Below, one piece after another: positions 9,356 to 16,995 of a stretch of DNA of 16,995 bases (position 1 is the stretch's first letter; each line of letters opens with the position of its first letter). The notes below the pieces were generated by a model that was not told the origin of the DNA, ran no database searches, and was given only the letters and a program-made list of their open reading frames with translations. The stretch lies in assembly GCA_035352715.1 (NCBI GenBank), contig DAOPYE010000056.1:1-16995 (forward strand), written 5' to 3'. The DNA comes from DAOPYE01 sp035352715 (lineage in GTDB: Bacteria > Acidobacteriota > Holophagae > Holophagales > Holophagaceae). Both the position numbers and the translations under genes were made by a program.

Positions 9356-11350
9356 ATGACATTCTCCGCCACCCCACTCGACAAACAGTGTGCGAACACC
9401 ATCCGCTGTCTTGCCATGGATGCCATCCAGAAGGCCAATAGCGGCCATCCTGGAGCCCCCATGGGTCAGGCGCCCGCGGCCTACGTTCTGTGGTCGCAGT
9501 TCCTGCGCCACAACCCCAAGAACCCCACTTGGTCCAACCGCGACCGTTTCGTACTCTCCGGCGGCCACGCGTCCATGCTCATCTACAGCCTGCTGTTCCT
9601 CTCCGGCTACGGTCTGGAACTGGAGGACCTCAAGCAGTTCCGCCAGTGGGGTTCCCGCACACCTGGGCATCCCGAATACGGCCACACCGTGGGCGTTGAG
9701 ACGACGACGGGCCCCCTGGGCCAGGGCATCGGCAACGCCGTGGGCATGGCTATCGCCGAGCGCTGGCTGGCCGATCGCTTCAACAAGGAAGGCCACGCCA
9801 TCGTTGATCACCGCACCTTCGCTTTCGCGGGCGACGGCTGCTTGATGGAAGGCATTTCATATGAAGCCGCCAGCCTGGCGGGACACCTGGGCCTGGAAAA
9901 GCTCATCGTGCTTTGGGACAACAACAAGATCACCATCGAAGGTCACACCGATCTCGCCTGGAGCGAGAACGTGCCCGCGCGCTTCGAGGCCATGGGGTGG
10001 CGTGTTCTCAAGACCGACGGCGAGGATCTGAACGCGCTCGCGGCGGCCTTTGAGCAGGCCTCCAAGCCCTGCGGCAAGCCCACGCTGATCGACTGCACCA
10101 CGATCATCGGCTTCCCCGCTCCCACCAAGCAGAACACGCACGGCGCCCACGGCGCGCCCCTGGGCGATGCCGAGATCCGCGCCACCAAGGAGATCCTGGG
10201 CTTCGATCCCAACGTGGACTTCCCCGTGCCCGAAGAGGCCCTGGCCCACTGGCGCAAGCAGACCGTTACCCGCGGCGCGGCTGACGAGCAGGCCTGGAAC
10301 GCGCGCTTCGAGGCCTACCGCAAGGCTTTCCCCGAACTCGCGGCCGAATACGAGGCCTTCCTGAAGGGTGAACTGCCCGCCGATTGGCAGAAGGCCGTCC
10401 CGACCTTCTCCACCAGCGACAAGTTCGCCACGCGCGAAGCCTCCGGCAAGGCGCTCAATTCCCTGGCTGCGGCGATCCCCAACCTCATCGGCGGCAGCGC
10501 CGATCTGGCGCCTTCCAATAACACGAACCTGAAGGACGGCGGCGATTTCGGTCCCAAGTCCAGCGGCCGCAACTTCCACTTCGGCATCCGCGAACACGCC
10601 ATGGGCTCCATCCTCAACGGCATGGCCCTCCACGGCGGCGTGAACGTCTTCGGCGGCACCTTCCTCATCTTCTGCGACTACATGCGCCCCACCGCGCGTC
10701 TGGCCGCCCTGATGAAGGCCCCCGTCACCTACGTCTGGACGCACGATTCCATCGGCGTGGGCGAAGATGGCCCCACGCACCAGCCCGTCGAGCAGGTGAT
10801 GAGCATGCGCCTCATTCCCGGCTTCACGATGCTGCGCCCCGCGGACGCCAACGAAACGGCCCAGGCCTGGGCCCTCGCGGTCTCGAAACAGGATGGCCCC
10901 GTCGCCCTGGCCCTTACGCGCCAGAAGCTGCCGACCCTGGATCCTGAAAAGGCCAAGGGCCTCGCAAAGGGCGCCTACATCCTTGAGGAAGCCAGCGCCC
11001 AGCCCAAGGTGCTGCTGCTGGCCACGGGCTCCGAGGTTCATCTGGCCATCGAGGCCCGCAAGGTTCTGGAAGCCGAAGGCATCCCGACCCGCGTAGTCTC
11101 CATGCCCAGCTGGGAGCTGTTCGAGGCCCAGAGCGCCGAATACAAGGCCAGCGTCCTGCCGCCTTCCGTGAAAGCCCGCGTCTCCATCGAAGCCGGCGTC
11201 ACCACCGGTTGGCAGCGCTACGTCGGGCTGGATGGTGCCGCCATCGGTCTGGATCACTTCGGCGCCAGTGGCCCCGCTGAGATCCTGTTCGAGGAGTTCG
11301 GCTTCACCGTCGAGAACGTTGTGAACACGGCCAAGCGCGTAATCGCCTAA
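9356..11350 (+). CDS. tkt: Transketolase
   Basis: A thiamine diphosphate enzyme of the non-oxidative pentose phosphate pathway that moves two-carbon ketol units between sugar phosphates, 664 residues as in other bacterial transketolases. The pyrophosphate domain has GHPGAPMG (30-37), with H31 in the active site. The ThDP-Mg motif starts at G159-D160-G161-CLMEG and runs to the DNNKITIEG stretch. The pyrimidine domain has the catalytic glutamate E413 in FGIREHAMG and the transketolase signature HDSIGVGEDGPTHQPVEQ. A C-terminal transketolase domain follows. AGAAGGA (9343-9349) is six bases before the ATG. The gap from pyrG is 70 bases and AT-rich, so tkt may have its own promoter. Confidence 0.96.
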   Translation: MTFSATPLDKQCANTIRCLAMDAIQKANSGHPGAPMGQAPAAYVLWSQFLRHNPKNPTWSNRDRFVLSGGHASMLIYSLLFLSGYGLELEDLKQFRQWGSRTPGHPEYGHTVGVETTTGPLGQGIGNAVGMAIAERWLADRFNKEGHAIVDHRTFAFAGDGCLMEGISYEAASLAGHLGLEKLIVLWDNNKITIEGHTDLAWSENVPARFEAMGWRVLKTDGEDLNALAAAFEQASKPCGKPTLIDCTTIIGFPAPTKQNTHGAHGAPLGDAEIRATKEILGFDPNVDFPVPEEALAHWRKQTVTRGAADEQAWNARFEAYRKAFPELAAEYEAFLKGELPADWQKAVPTFSTSDKFATREASGKALNSLAAAIPNLIGGSADLAPSNNTNLKDGGDFGPKSSGRNFHFGIREHAMGSILNGMALHGGVNVFGGTFLIFCDYMRPTARLAALMKAPVTYVWTHDSIGVGEDGPTHQPVEQVMSMRLIPGFTMLRPADANETAQAWALAVSKQDGPVALALTRQKLPTLDPEKAKGLAKGAYILEEASAQPKVLLLATGSEVHLAIEARKVLEAEGIPTRVVSMPSWELFEAQSAEYKASVLPPSVKARVSIEAGVTTGWQRYVGLDGAAIGLDHFGASGPAEILFEEFGFTVENVVNTAKRVIA

Positions 11351-11398
11351 GGCGCGCCCTCGGCGAGCCGATCCTCGCGGTCTCGTCCGATCAAAAAC

Positions 11399-11445
11399 CA
11401 TCCTCCTGCTCCGGAACGGTCCGGAAGCAGGAGGATGTTCTTTTG
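11399..11445. terminator. Long hairpin terminator after tkt, probably bidirectional
   Basis: The left arm begins CATCCTCCTGCT at 11399. The right arm ends AGCAGGAGGATG at 11437. That gives a 12-bp stem continued by CCGGA/TCCGG after a one-base bulge, with a 4-base loop. TTCTTTTG follows on the plus strand, while AAAAA at 11393-11397 gives a T run on the minus strand. It therefore probably ends both tkt and the converging AraC-family gene (stop at 11496). The rest of 11351-11495 holds nothing else I can recognise. Confidence 0.85.
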
Positions 11446-11495
11446 GGTGCCGTCCTCTTGTCCTTGCCGTGCCCTTCGCCTGCTGGCGAGGGGTG

Positions 11496-12353
11496 CTACA
11501 CGGTCGTGACTTGGAGGTCCGCGCTCTGGGGATCTTGGCGCTCGCTCGACGCCTTGGCCTGGTTCCGGTAGGCGGAGGGAGACTGTCCCGTGATCTGCGT
11601 GAAGGCTCGGCTGAAACTGAAAGGATTGAGATACCCCATGCGCTCGGCGATGTCCTGGATTGGAAGTTCGGTCTCCGCCAGCAGGGAGCGAGCGGCATCC
11701 ATCCTGAGTTTGGAGAGGTAGGCCTTGGGGGAAACACCAAAAGCCTCTTGGAAAAGCCGGGAGAGATGGGATTGGGAAATTTCGAGATGGAGGCACAGGT
11801 TTTCCATGCTGAGCTCCTGGCCGATATTGGCGTGCATTCGCTCCAGCGCCTTTTCGACATGCCGGTTTATGGGCGTGTTGCCATTCACGTTCCGTTGGTC
11901 GGCCATTTCGTAAAGAAAACTTCCAAGGAGTAGTGATGCCGATTTTTGCATATTCCTGCTTGGGCTGGCCGCCTTCTGGGCGGTTTCCTCAAAAAGCATC
12001 CTCCGCTCGGTCCCAATCCGGAACATGGGGCTTTTAGGTCGATCACTTGGGCTCAGCATCTGTTGTAAGTCTATATTGATGTCTTTTATTCCGATAATGT
12101 AGATATCGAAATGAGGTGAAGTGGGTGATGCTTCGATTCCTGTTGTCTGATTTGTTTGAATAATAAAGCCACTGTTTGCGAAAAAACGATAGGTTGTTTG
12201 GTTGGCTGTGAGTCGGCCTTCGCCCGTGATTGAATATGCGACAATATACTCCGGCGCGTCTTCGCTGGAGCTGGGGTGGACGATGTGATTCCAGGCCTGG
12301 AGCAGTTCCGCCCCGCGAAGGGTCCGACCATGGATGGCCCGCGTGATCTTCAC
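11496..12353 (-). CDS. AraC-family transcriptional regulator
   Basis: A 285-residue DNA-binding regulator. The N-terminal half (about 1-150) looks like a cupin-type effector domain, with EYIVAYSITGEGRLTANQ (35-52) and a later GFIIQTNQ (62-69). The C-terminal half (about 163-264) is a clear AraC/XylS double helix-turn-helix: LSMENLCLHLEISQSHLSRLF (181-201) without its last residue is helix set one, and PIQDIAERMGYLNPFSFSRAF minus the final residue (231-250) is set two, followed by the typical TGQSPSAYR end. I start at GTG 12353 with GAGG (12362-12365, minus strand) eight bases upstream. The stretch at 12061-12240, inside the sensor half, is 30, 42 and 48 percent GC in successive 60-base blocks, against about 58 percent in the block just downstream in the gene. 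It is divergent from the outer-membrane operon, which it may control. The effector is unknown. Confidence 0.9.
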   Translation of the reverse strand: MKITRAIHGRTLRGAELLQAWNHIVHPSSSEDAPEYIVAYSITGEGRLTANQTTYRFFANSGFIIQTNQTTGIEASPTSPHFDIYIIGIKDINIDLQQMLSPSDRPKSPMFRIGTERRMLFEETAQKAASPSRNMQKSASLLLGSFLYEMADQRNVNGNTPINRHVEKALERMHANIGQELSMENLCLHLEISQSHLSRLFQEAFGVSPKAYLSKLRMDAARSLLAETELPIQDIAERMGYLNPFSFSRAFTQITGQSPSAYRNQAKASSERQDPQSADLQVTTV

Positions 12354-12532
12354 TTCGAATGCCTCACTTGGCTTTTTTGAATGGGTATCCAGCGCCTGGG
12401 CAAGCGATTGCGTTCCTGGCGGGAGGAACCTTGCCGGGTCCCATTATAGACAGGCCCTCATCGCTGCTCTGGGTGCCCGCGATGTAAAGACATGGAACCT
12501 CTGGCGAGATGGGGGCCGAAGCGAAATCGTTA

Positions 12533-12551
12533 TGCATATTTTGGGTATGCA
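12533..12551. repeat. Perfect 6-bp inverted repeat, candidate operator
   Basis: TGCATA at 12533-12538 and TATGCA at 12546-12551 flank a 7-base spacer. A symmetric site of this size could bind a dimeric regulator. Its position, 180 bases from the AraC-family start and 307 bases upstream of the operon start, is suitable for either. AraC-type proteins more often use direct repeats, so a different regulator is possible. Confidence 0.3.
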
Positions 12552-12747
12552 ATGCCTGTTTTTGCGATTCCTGTTTGCCATGGACTGGCGTAATTATTTC
12601 GATGGTTCTACTTGAAATACGTCACCGGCATTGGTCTCCAATGGGCATTGGGCTTGTCTAAAGCTCTGGCAGCAGGAGGTTTGGTGTTGGTTGCGCACAT
12701 GGGGGCCTCCAAGGCATCGCGGTAACGCCTTCCTTTTCATGCACCTG

Positions 12748-12764
12748 TGTTACGTTGTTGTTAC
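12748..12764 (+). repeat. TGTTAC direct repeat with one-helical-turn spacing
   Basis: TGTTAC occurs at 12748-12753 and again at 12759-12764, 11 bases apart. Two contacts on the same DNA face one turn apart fit the two helix-turn-helix units of one AraC-family monomer. The site is about 100 bases before the operon's first ATG. The repeats are seen directly; the binding role is inferred. Confidence 0.3.
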
Positions 12765-12779
12765 ACTGTTCCGCTTTCC

Positions 12780-12857
12780 CCTCCTGGTCTGACAGCCAGG
12801 TTTTCTTCCCAAAGCAATACTTCAGGCCGTTTCGGCCTTACCAAAACAGGAGGCTTT
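12780..12857 (+). promoter_or_regulatory. Structured leader of the outer-membrane operon with anti-Shine-Dalgarno element
   Basis: Three elements lie ahead of the ATG at 12858. CCTGG (12783-12787) pairs with CCAGG (12796-12800) and is followed by TTTTCTT, a terminator-like hairpin. AGGCCG-TTT-CGGCCT (12824-12838) is a perfect compact hairpin ten bases before the Shine-Dalgarno AGGAGG (12848-12853). CCTCCTG (12780-12786) is fully complementary to CAGGAGG (12847-12853) and overlaps the first hairpin, so the two foldings exclude each other. This resembles a translational or transcriptional attenuator. No known riboswitch class was recognised. Confidence 0.4.
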
Positions 12858-13679
12858 ATGCCATCACCGAAAAGGTTCGCCCTCTGGGGCTTGGCTGCGG
12901 TTCTAGCCAGCTCCCTGGGTCTCCAGGCCCAGGAGGCGGCCTCGCCTTTCAGCTTCGATTGGAAGATGCGCGTGGGCTATGCTCCCAGCGCCAAGGACAA
13001 TCTCCGTCAGGGCTCCCTGGGCTTCGGCTTCAATTTTGGCTACAAGCTGGGCGATGGAAAGCTCGGTGCGGAACTGGGCTACACCTACAAGACCGGCGAC
13101 AACTACTTCACCATGCCTGACACCAGCAAGATCGCCGCTGGTCGCGAGGCCATTGACCCCACCAAGACGGTGGTTGATAAGCGCAATGAATTCGAGGGCC
13201 TGACCCTGCGCCTGTCCTACCAGCAGGACATCAACACCACTTGGGCTTGGCAGGCGGGCTTGCAGATCGGTGGCCGGTTCCACCAGCAGGCCATCATCGA
13301 CACGCGCAGCCTGAACTACTCGTCGGATAATTTGCAGCAGAAGCCGGTCTCCGCGGGCAGCTGGCGTGATCTCTACAACACCACGCGCGCCGAATACAAC
13401 CTCATTCCGAGCCCCTTCGCGGGCGTGGTCTGGAATGTGGACAAGGATTCCAGCGTCGAGTTCAACCTGTTGTTGCTGTCCTACACCGCTCTGAACTACC
13501 ACCACTATGTCGGCGCTTCCTCGACGCCTTACTACGGTGGCGTTCATCAGGAAAAGGGCGACAACGTGAACTGGGTGGGTCCGATCTGCACCGATATCCA
13601 GGGATTCCCTGCTGACTCCCTGGACAAGTCGACGCACATCATGCCGCACTTCGAAATCACCTATACGCTGCACTTCTAA
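12858..13679 (+). CDS. Secreted outer-membrane beta-barrel-like protein of unknown function
   Basis: A 273-residue protein of no family I recognise. Residues 1-24 form a signal peptide: a basic start (MPSPKRF), a hydrophobic core (ALWGLAAVLASSLGL) and a likely cut after LQA. The mature part is rich in alternating aromatic and polar residues, with strand-like segments such as LGFGFNFGYKLG, LGAELGYTYKTG, LTLRLSYQQDI and WQAGLQIGGRF. It ends in FEITYTLHF, whose terminal phenylalanine is the usual outer-membrane barrel assembly signal. I infer a barrel of roughly 10-12 strands. The start has AGGAGG four bases upstream. An in-frame ATG at 12747 lies before the leader hairpins and would destroy the signal peptide position, so I reject it. 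The TonB-dependent receptor follows after 30 bases, implying a shared operon and perhaps a shared substrate. Confidence 0.8.
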   Translation: MPSPKRFALWGLAAVLASSLGLQAQEAASPFSFDWKMRVGYAPSAKDNLRQGSLGFGFNFGYKLGDGKLGAELGYTYKTGDNYFTMPDTSKIAAGREAIDPTKTVVDKRNEFEGLTLRLSYQQDINTTWAWQAGLQIGGRFHQQAIIDTRSLNYSSDNLQQKPVSAGSWRDLYNTTRAEYNLIPSPFAGVVWNVDKDSSVEFNLLLLSYTALNYHHYVGASSTPYYGGVHQEKGDNVNWVGPICTDIQGFPADSLDKSTHIMPHFEITYTLHF

Positions 13680-13709
13680 GCCACTTCGACTAATCTGTGG
13701 AGATTGAAT

Positions 13710-16700
13710 ATGCAAATTAGAAGGCAAATGATCCTGTCCACCGTGGCGGTGGTTCTCGCCGGTGGCACGAGCCTGACGGCTCAGGTGACCACGGGCGCGC
13801 TGAACGGCAAGCTGACCGATTCCACTGGCAAGCCTGTTGCTGGCGCCAAGATCACGATGGAGAGCTCCGCGCTCTTCAACCCCCGTGTCGTGACGACCGA
13901 TGCCCGCGGCGATTACCGCGCCCTGCTGCTGCCCGTCGGCGACTACACCCTCAAGGTGAGCGCTCAGGGCTTCCTGGCCAAGACGGCCACCAATGTCCGC
14001 GTCGGTGTCGGTTCGAACCTGACGATGTCCTTTGTGCTGAATCCCCTCACCACGGCCTCCCAGACCGTGGAAGTGGTTTCCGATCTTGCGGCGGCCGCCA
14101 AGACCGACGACAAGATCTCCACCAACTTCTCGGCTGAAAAGCTGATGCAGTTGCCCACGGGTCAGGGTGGTCCGAGCTTCGCGGGCGCTTTGGGTGCAAC
14201 CCCTGGTGTCCAGGGTTCCTGGGCCGCTTCGGCGACCACGGTTCGCGGTGGTGAAACCAACCAGGTCATGTATCGCATCAACGGCATCAACGTGAAGGAT
14301 GACACCGGTGCCGGCGCTCTCTACGAGCCCCTGCCTGATTCCATCGAGGACGTCCAGGTGGTGTTGACGGCCCTGAACGCTCGCTTCGGCAGCGTCTCCG
14401 GCGGCCAGGTCAACGTGGTGACCAAGAGCGGTTCCAACGAATTCGAAGGCACCATCCGCAACGAATTCAGCCGTTCCTCCTGGGCTGCTGACCAGCGCAA
14501 GATTGCCACCAACCTGGCGGCCGACCGCTCCGAGAAGTTCCAGCAGCACACGGACATCGTCGTGTCCGGTCCCATCATCAAGGACCGCTTGTGGTTCTAT
14601 GTGGGCACCCGTTTCCAGCCCAGCAAGAGCGTGACCGCTACCCTTGGCGAACAGACCATCGGCAAGGAAGTGGATCCGAAGACCGGTGTGACGACCGGTA
14701 AGACCTACCCCTGGGAATACGTCCGCCAGCACCTGGGCCCCGGCAACACCTACGGCGCCGTGCCTGAGATGGATACCATCATCAAGAATGGTCCCACGGG
14801 CTACAGCTACACCAGCTGGGCAGCCAACGCCGGTGATACGGTCTACGGCAACATCGACTACAAGAAGTACGACGCCAAGCTGACCGGTGCCATCACCGAC
14901 GCCCATCTGCTGAGCGCCACCTACCTTTACGAGAAGACGACGCAGGGCGCGATGTCCGGCGAGCGCCGCACCAGCCCGCTGCAGGTCTTCAACCCTGCCC
15001 AGGCTGGCACCAGCACCACTGAAAGCAAGGGCTGGACCCTGAACTGGAACGGCACCCTGGCTTCCAACTGGACGGTCGAGGCCCGCATTTCCCGCATGAC
15101 GCGCGAGCAGAGCGACGTTCAGCGCAAGGCCGGCAGCTACACCGGTCCTTCCACCTGGAACTTCCTGCAGAGCGATCTGCCGAATATGATGCTCAACGTG
15201 CCCAGCACGAGCTGGATGAGCAAGGAATACTGGTACTTTAACATCGCGTCTCCCCGTGCCATGTCCTCCTACAACCAGCCTGAAAAGCGCGGCAACGGCA
15301 CCTATTCCGTTAACGTCACCACGTTCCAGGAACTGGCGGGCCAGCATCAGATCGACTTCGGCTTCCAGCGCGATACTTCGCTGTGGAACTTCGGTCGCGC
15401 GCGCGCCGGCAGCTCTGCCATCTACAGCGACGGTGTCTATGTGAACACCGCGGGCGATGAACTCTACCCGACGTTCTACCGCACGCCGCTCAACAATGGC
15501 AGCATCCCGGCCAACCGCAATGGCTACCAGGATGGTAAGGCCGCCAATGGTGGACTGACCGATCCCATCGAGGCCACGGTCAACGATCCCGGCCTCCACT
15601 CCAATTGGCCTGGAATGACCGGCGCGGGCTGGGCTGGCGCTACGACGGGCCAAATCTGGGGCATGGCGGATCGTTCCACCGATGGCTGGCGTCTGGGTGG
15701 CGACATCTACACCCAGTGGGGCCAGCTGACCTCGGTCGGCACCCACCTCGAGCGCAACTGGATCCGTTCGCAGGATGAAAAGAACAGTACGGATGCGTTC
15801 TACGTCAACGATTCCTGGACCATCAATTCCAAGTGGAACGTGATGATCGGCGCGCGCTACAACAAGATGGAACTGATGATGTATGGCAAGGAAGCGAAGA
15901 CCATGAACGTCTTCGAGCCCCGCGCCATGGTGAAGTTCAACCCCGATGGCAACAACAAGAACATCTTCAGTCTGTCCTACGCCAAGCTGAGCCAGGTCTA
16001 TTCGGACAAGATGGCCAACTACTTCCGCGGCAACGAATGGACGATGCAGTCCATGCAGCACTGGACGGGCGCTGCGTTGGATACCGCCATTCAGCAGCAC
16101 GGTTTCGACTCCGTTAGCGCGCAGAATGACGTGGTCTCTGGCACGCACAATGGCTACACCTACGACGGTGTGACCAATATGCACGGCATCCGTTTCGTGG
16201 ATTACCAGACGCTGACGAACTTCGCGAACTACTCCACGGACGCGTCCTTCAAAAACCGGCCCGCGACCTGCGATATCAGCGATCTGAGGGTGCCCTACGC
16301 CTTGGAAGCCAACCTGGGATTCCAGCACAACTTCAGCCAGGGCTGGTTCAAGATTAATGCTGTCCAGAGGCAGTACAAGGACCGCATCCTTGGCTACAAC
16401 TGGGCCGCCGTGGCCAACTTCGGTAAAGACAACTGGAAGATCATCAACAGCCCCGTGCCTGGTTCCACCCAGCAGTCCCTGGCCTGGAAGGATATCTACC
16501 GCAGCTCCACGCAGGGTCAGACCTACCGCAGCGTCGAATTCAGCTTCGATCGCCAGCTGACCAGCCGCTGGGACTTGACGGGTGCCTTCACCCTGGCCTA
16601 TGCGACGGGTAAAAACGAGGAGCAGTACTACCAGAACATCTCCATCCGCCAGGACATGTTGACTGCCTCCGAGCAGGCTGCGATCACGCCTGACACCGTG

Positions 16701-16995
16701 CTGACCAACGACAAGTTCGGCTACTTGGCCGTCACCTACGTTCAGCCTGTGGGCAAGGGCAACATTTCGCTCAGCACGCGCCTGAACTACGCCAACAACG
16801 GTGGTTATGGTTCGCTGAACTATACCGGGAACTACATGGATGATTCCCGCTTTGCAGCTTATGCCTCCAGCATCCCCAAGGATGCAAGCGACACCGTCAA
16901 TAATCAGAAAGCGCTTGGTTGGGCCGGATCCAGTGATCCTTACGGCCGAGTGAAGTCCGACTTGAACTACAACGTCTTCTACGGTTCCGCAGGCC
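13710..16995 (+). CDS. TonB-dependent receptor, Oar-like, with carboxypeptidase-regulatory-like domain (runs off right edge)
   Basis: An outer-membrane active transporter or Oar-type protein; 1,095 complete codons are visible with no stop. Residues 1-25 are a signal peptide (MQIRRQ, then a hydrophobic stretch ending SLTAQ). Residues 26-110 form a carboxypeptidase-regulatory-like beta sandwich, with GKLTDSTGKPVAGAKITM and a DARGDYRALLLPVGDYTLKV-type core. QTVEVVS (118-124) is a likely TonB box. The plug (about 138-250) includes TTVRGGETNQVMYRINGINV and ends NVVTKSGSNEFEG. The remainder is a long barrel with many aromatic strands. GGAG at 13699-13702 is seven bases before ATG 13710. This architecture is abundant in Acidobacteriota, often for glycan or peptide uptake, but the substrate here cannot be read from the sequence. 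It is not SusC-like by its plug and has no SusD partner in view. Confidence 0.92.
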   Translation, partial: MQIRRQMILSTVAVVLAGGTSLTAQVTTGALNGKLTDSTGKPVAGAKITMESSALFNPRVVTTDARGDYRALLLPVGDYTLKVSAQGFLAKTATNVRVGVGSNLTMSFVLNPLTTASQTVEVVSDLAAAAKTDDKISTNFSAEKLMQLPTGQGGPSFAGALGATPGVQGSWAASATTVRGGETNQVMYRINGINVKDDTGAGALYEPLPDSIEDVQVVLTALNARFGSVSGGQVNVVTKSGSNEFEGTIRNEFSRSSWAADQRKIATNLAADRSEKFQQHTDIVVSGPIIKDRLWFYVGTRFQPSKSVTATLGEQTIGKEVDPKTGVTTGKTYPWEYVRQHLGPGNTYGAVPEMDTIIKNGPTGYSYTSWAANAGDTVYGNIDYKKYDAKLTGAITDAHLLSATYLYEKTTQGAMSGERRTSPLQVFNPAQAGTSTTESKGWTLNWNGTLASNWTVEARISRMTREQSDVQRKAGSYTGPSTWNFLQSDLPNMMLNVPSTSWMSKEYWYFNIASPRAMSSYNQPEKRGNGTYSVNVTTFQELAGQHQIDFGFQRDTSLWNFGRARAGSSAIYSDGVYVNTAGDELYPTFYRTPLNNGSIPANRNGYQDGKAANGGLTDPIEATVNDPGLHSNWPGMTGAGWAGATTGQIWGMADRSTDGWRLGGDIYTQWGQLTSVGTHLERNWIRSQDEKNSTDAFYVNDSWTINSKWNVMIGARYNKMELMMYGKEAKTMNVFEPRAMVKFNPDGNNKNIFSLSYAKLSQVYSDKMANYFRGNEWTMQSMQHWTGAALDTAIQQHGFDSVSAQNDVVSGTHNGYTYDGVTNMHGIRFVDYQTLTNFANYSTDASFKNRPATCDISDLRVPYALEANLGFQHNFSQGWFKINAVQRQYKDRILGYNWAAVANFGKDNWKIINSPVPGSTQQSLAWKDIYRSSTQGQTYRSVEFSFDRQLTSRWDLTGAFTLAYATGKNEEQYYQNISIRQDMLTASEQAAITPDTVLTNDKFGYLAVTYVQPVGKGNISLSTRLNYANNGGYGSLNYTGNYMDDSRFAAYASSIPKDASDTVNNQKALGWAGSSDPYGRVKSDLNYNVFYGSAG

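Larger units (their letters stand above)
12354..12857. other. 504-base intergenic region between the AraC-family gene and the outer-membrane operon
   Basis: No gene is supported here. Short open frames on both strands lack ribosome sites and recognisable sequence. It holds a perfect dyad TGCATA-N7-TATGCA (12533-12551), two direct TGTTAC copies 11 bases apart (12748-12764), and a structured leader (12780-12857). No convincing sigma-70 promoter was found on the plus strand. It is the natural place for operators of the divergent regulator. Confidence 0.6.

Noticed and set aside
12364..12552. Minus-strand 62-codon open frame upstream of the AraC-family gene
   Set aside because: No ribosome site, Pro/Cys-rich random-looking translation and no context for a leader peptide.
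12334..12615. Plus-strand 93-codon open frame over the AraC-family start
   Set aside because: No ribosome site or recognisable sequence, and it overlaps the start and upstream region of a well-supported gene.
12903..16328. An 1141-codon open frame antisense to the outer-membrane operon
   Set aside because: It spans two clear plus-strand genes and the gap between them, has no ribosome site or domain, and shows the low-complexity composition of a shadow frame.

Overview
The window is GC-rich DNA (low to mid 60s percent by eye) from a Gram-negative bacterium. The best pointer to the host is the last operon, which encodes a TonB-dependent receptor with an N-terminal carboxypeptidase-regulatory-like domain (Oar type). 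That receptor class is greatly expanded in Acidobacteriota. Together with the fused NfnA/NfnB-type oxidoreductase and the NifA-like regulator, it suggests a Holophagae/Geothrix-like acidobacterium. The phylum call is an inference of moderate strength and the genus call is weaker. No tRNA, rRNA, insertion sequence, phage gene or CRISPR array was found.

Layout. (1) 1-762, minus: the N-terminal 254 codons of Mfd, the transcription-repair coupling factor; the rest lies beyond the left edge. (2) 869-5289, plus: a divergent pair, first a 930-residue fusion of a hemerythrin-like domain, an NfnA/SudB-like ferredoxin-NADP reductase and an NfnB/SudA-like flavoprotein, then a GAF-AAA+-Fis sigma-54 activator resembling NifA. 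(3) 5375-5638, minus: rpsT (ribosomal protein S20) with its own promoter and a strong terminator. (4) 5813-11350, plus: a housekeeping run of argS, pyrG and tkt, closed by a long hairpin terminator. (5) 11496-12353, minus: an AraC-family regulator whose sensor half is unusually AT-rich. (6) 12354-12857: a 504-base intergenic region with regulatory-looking repeats and a leader that can fold in two alternative ways. (7) 12858-16995, plus: a secreted beta-barrel-like protein 30 bases upstream of the TonB-dependent receptor, which runs off the right edge.

How the genes fit together. Mfd, rpsT, argS, pyrG and tkt are core functions: DNA repair, translation, CTP synthesis and the pentose phosphate pathway. 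The fused oxidoreductase would balance NADH, NADPH and ferredoxin pools, and its N-terminal hemerythrin-like domain suggests an added O2, NO or iron-linked input. The NifA-like activator directly downstream may tie that redox module to a sigma-54 regulon. At the right end, the AraC regulator and the outer-membrane operon look like an uptake locus of unknown substrate.

The best candidates for something undescribed are the three-part redox fusion and the outer-membrane operon, with its unknown barrel partner and a leader whose anti-Shine-Dalgarno sequence overlaps a terminator-like hairpin.
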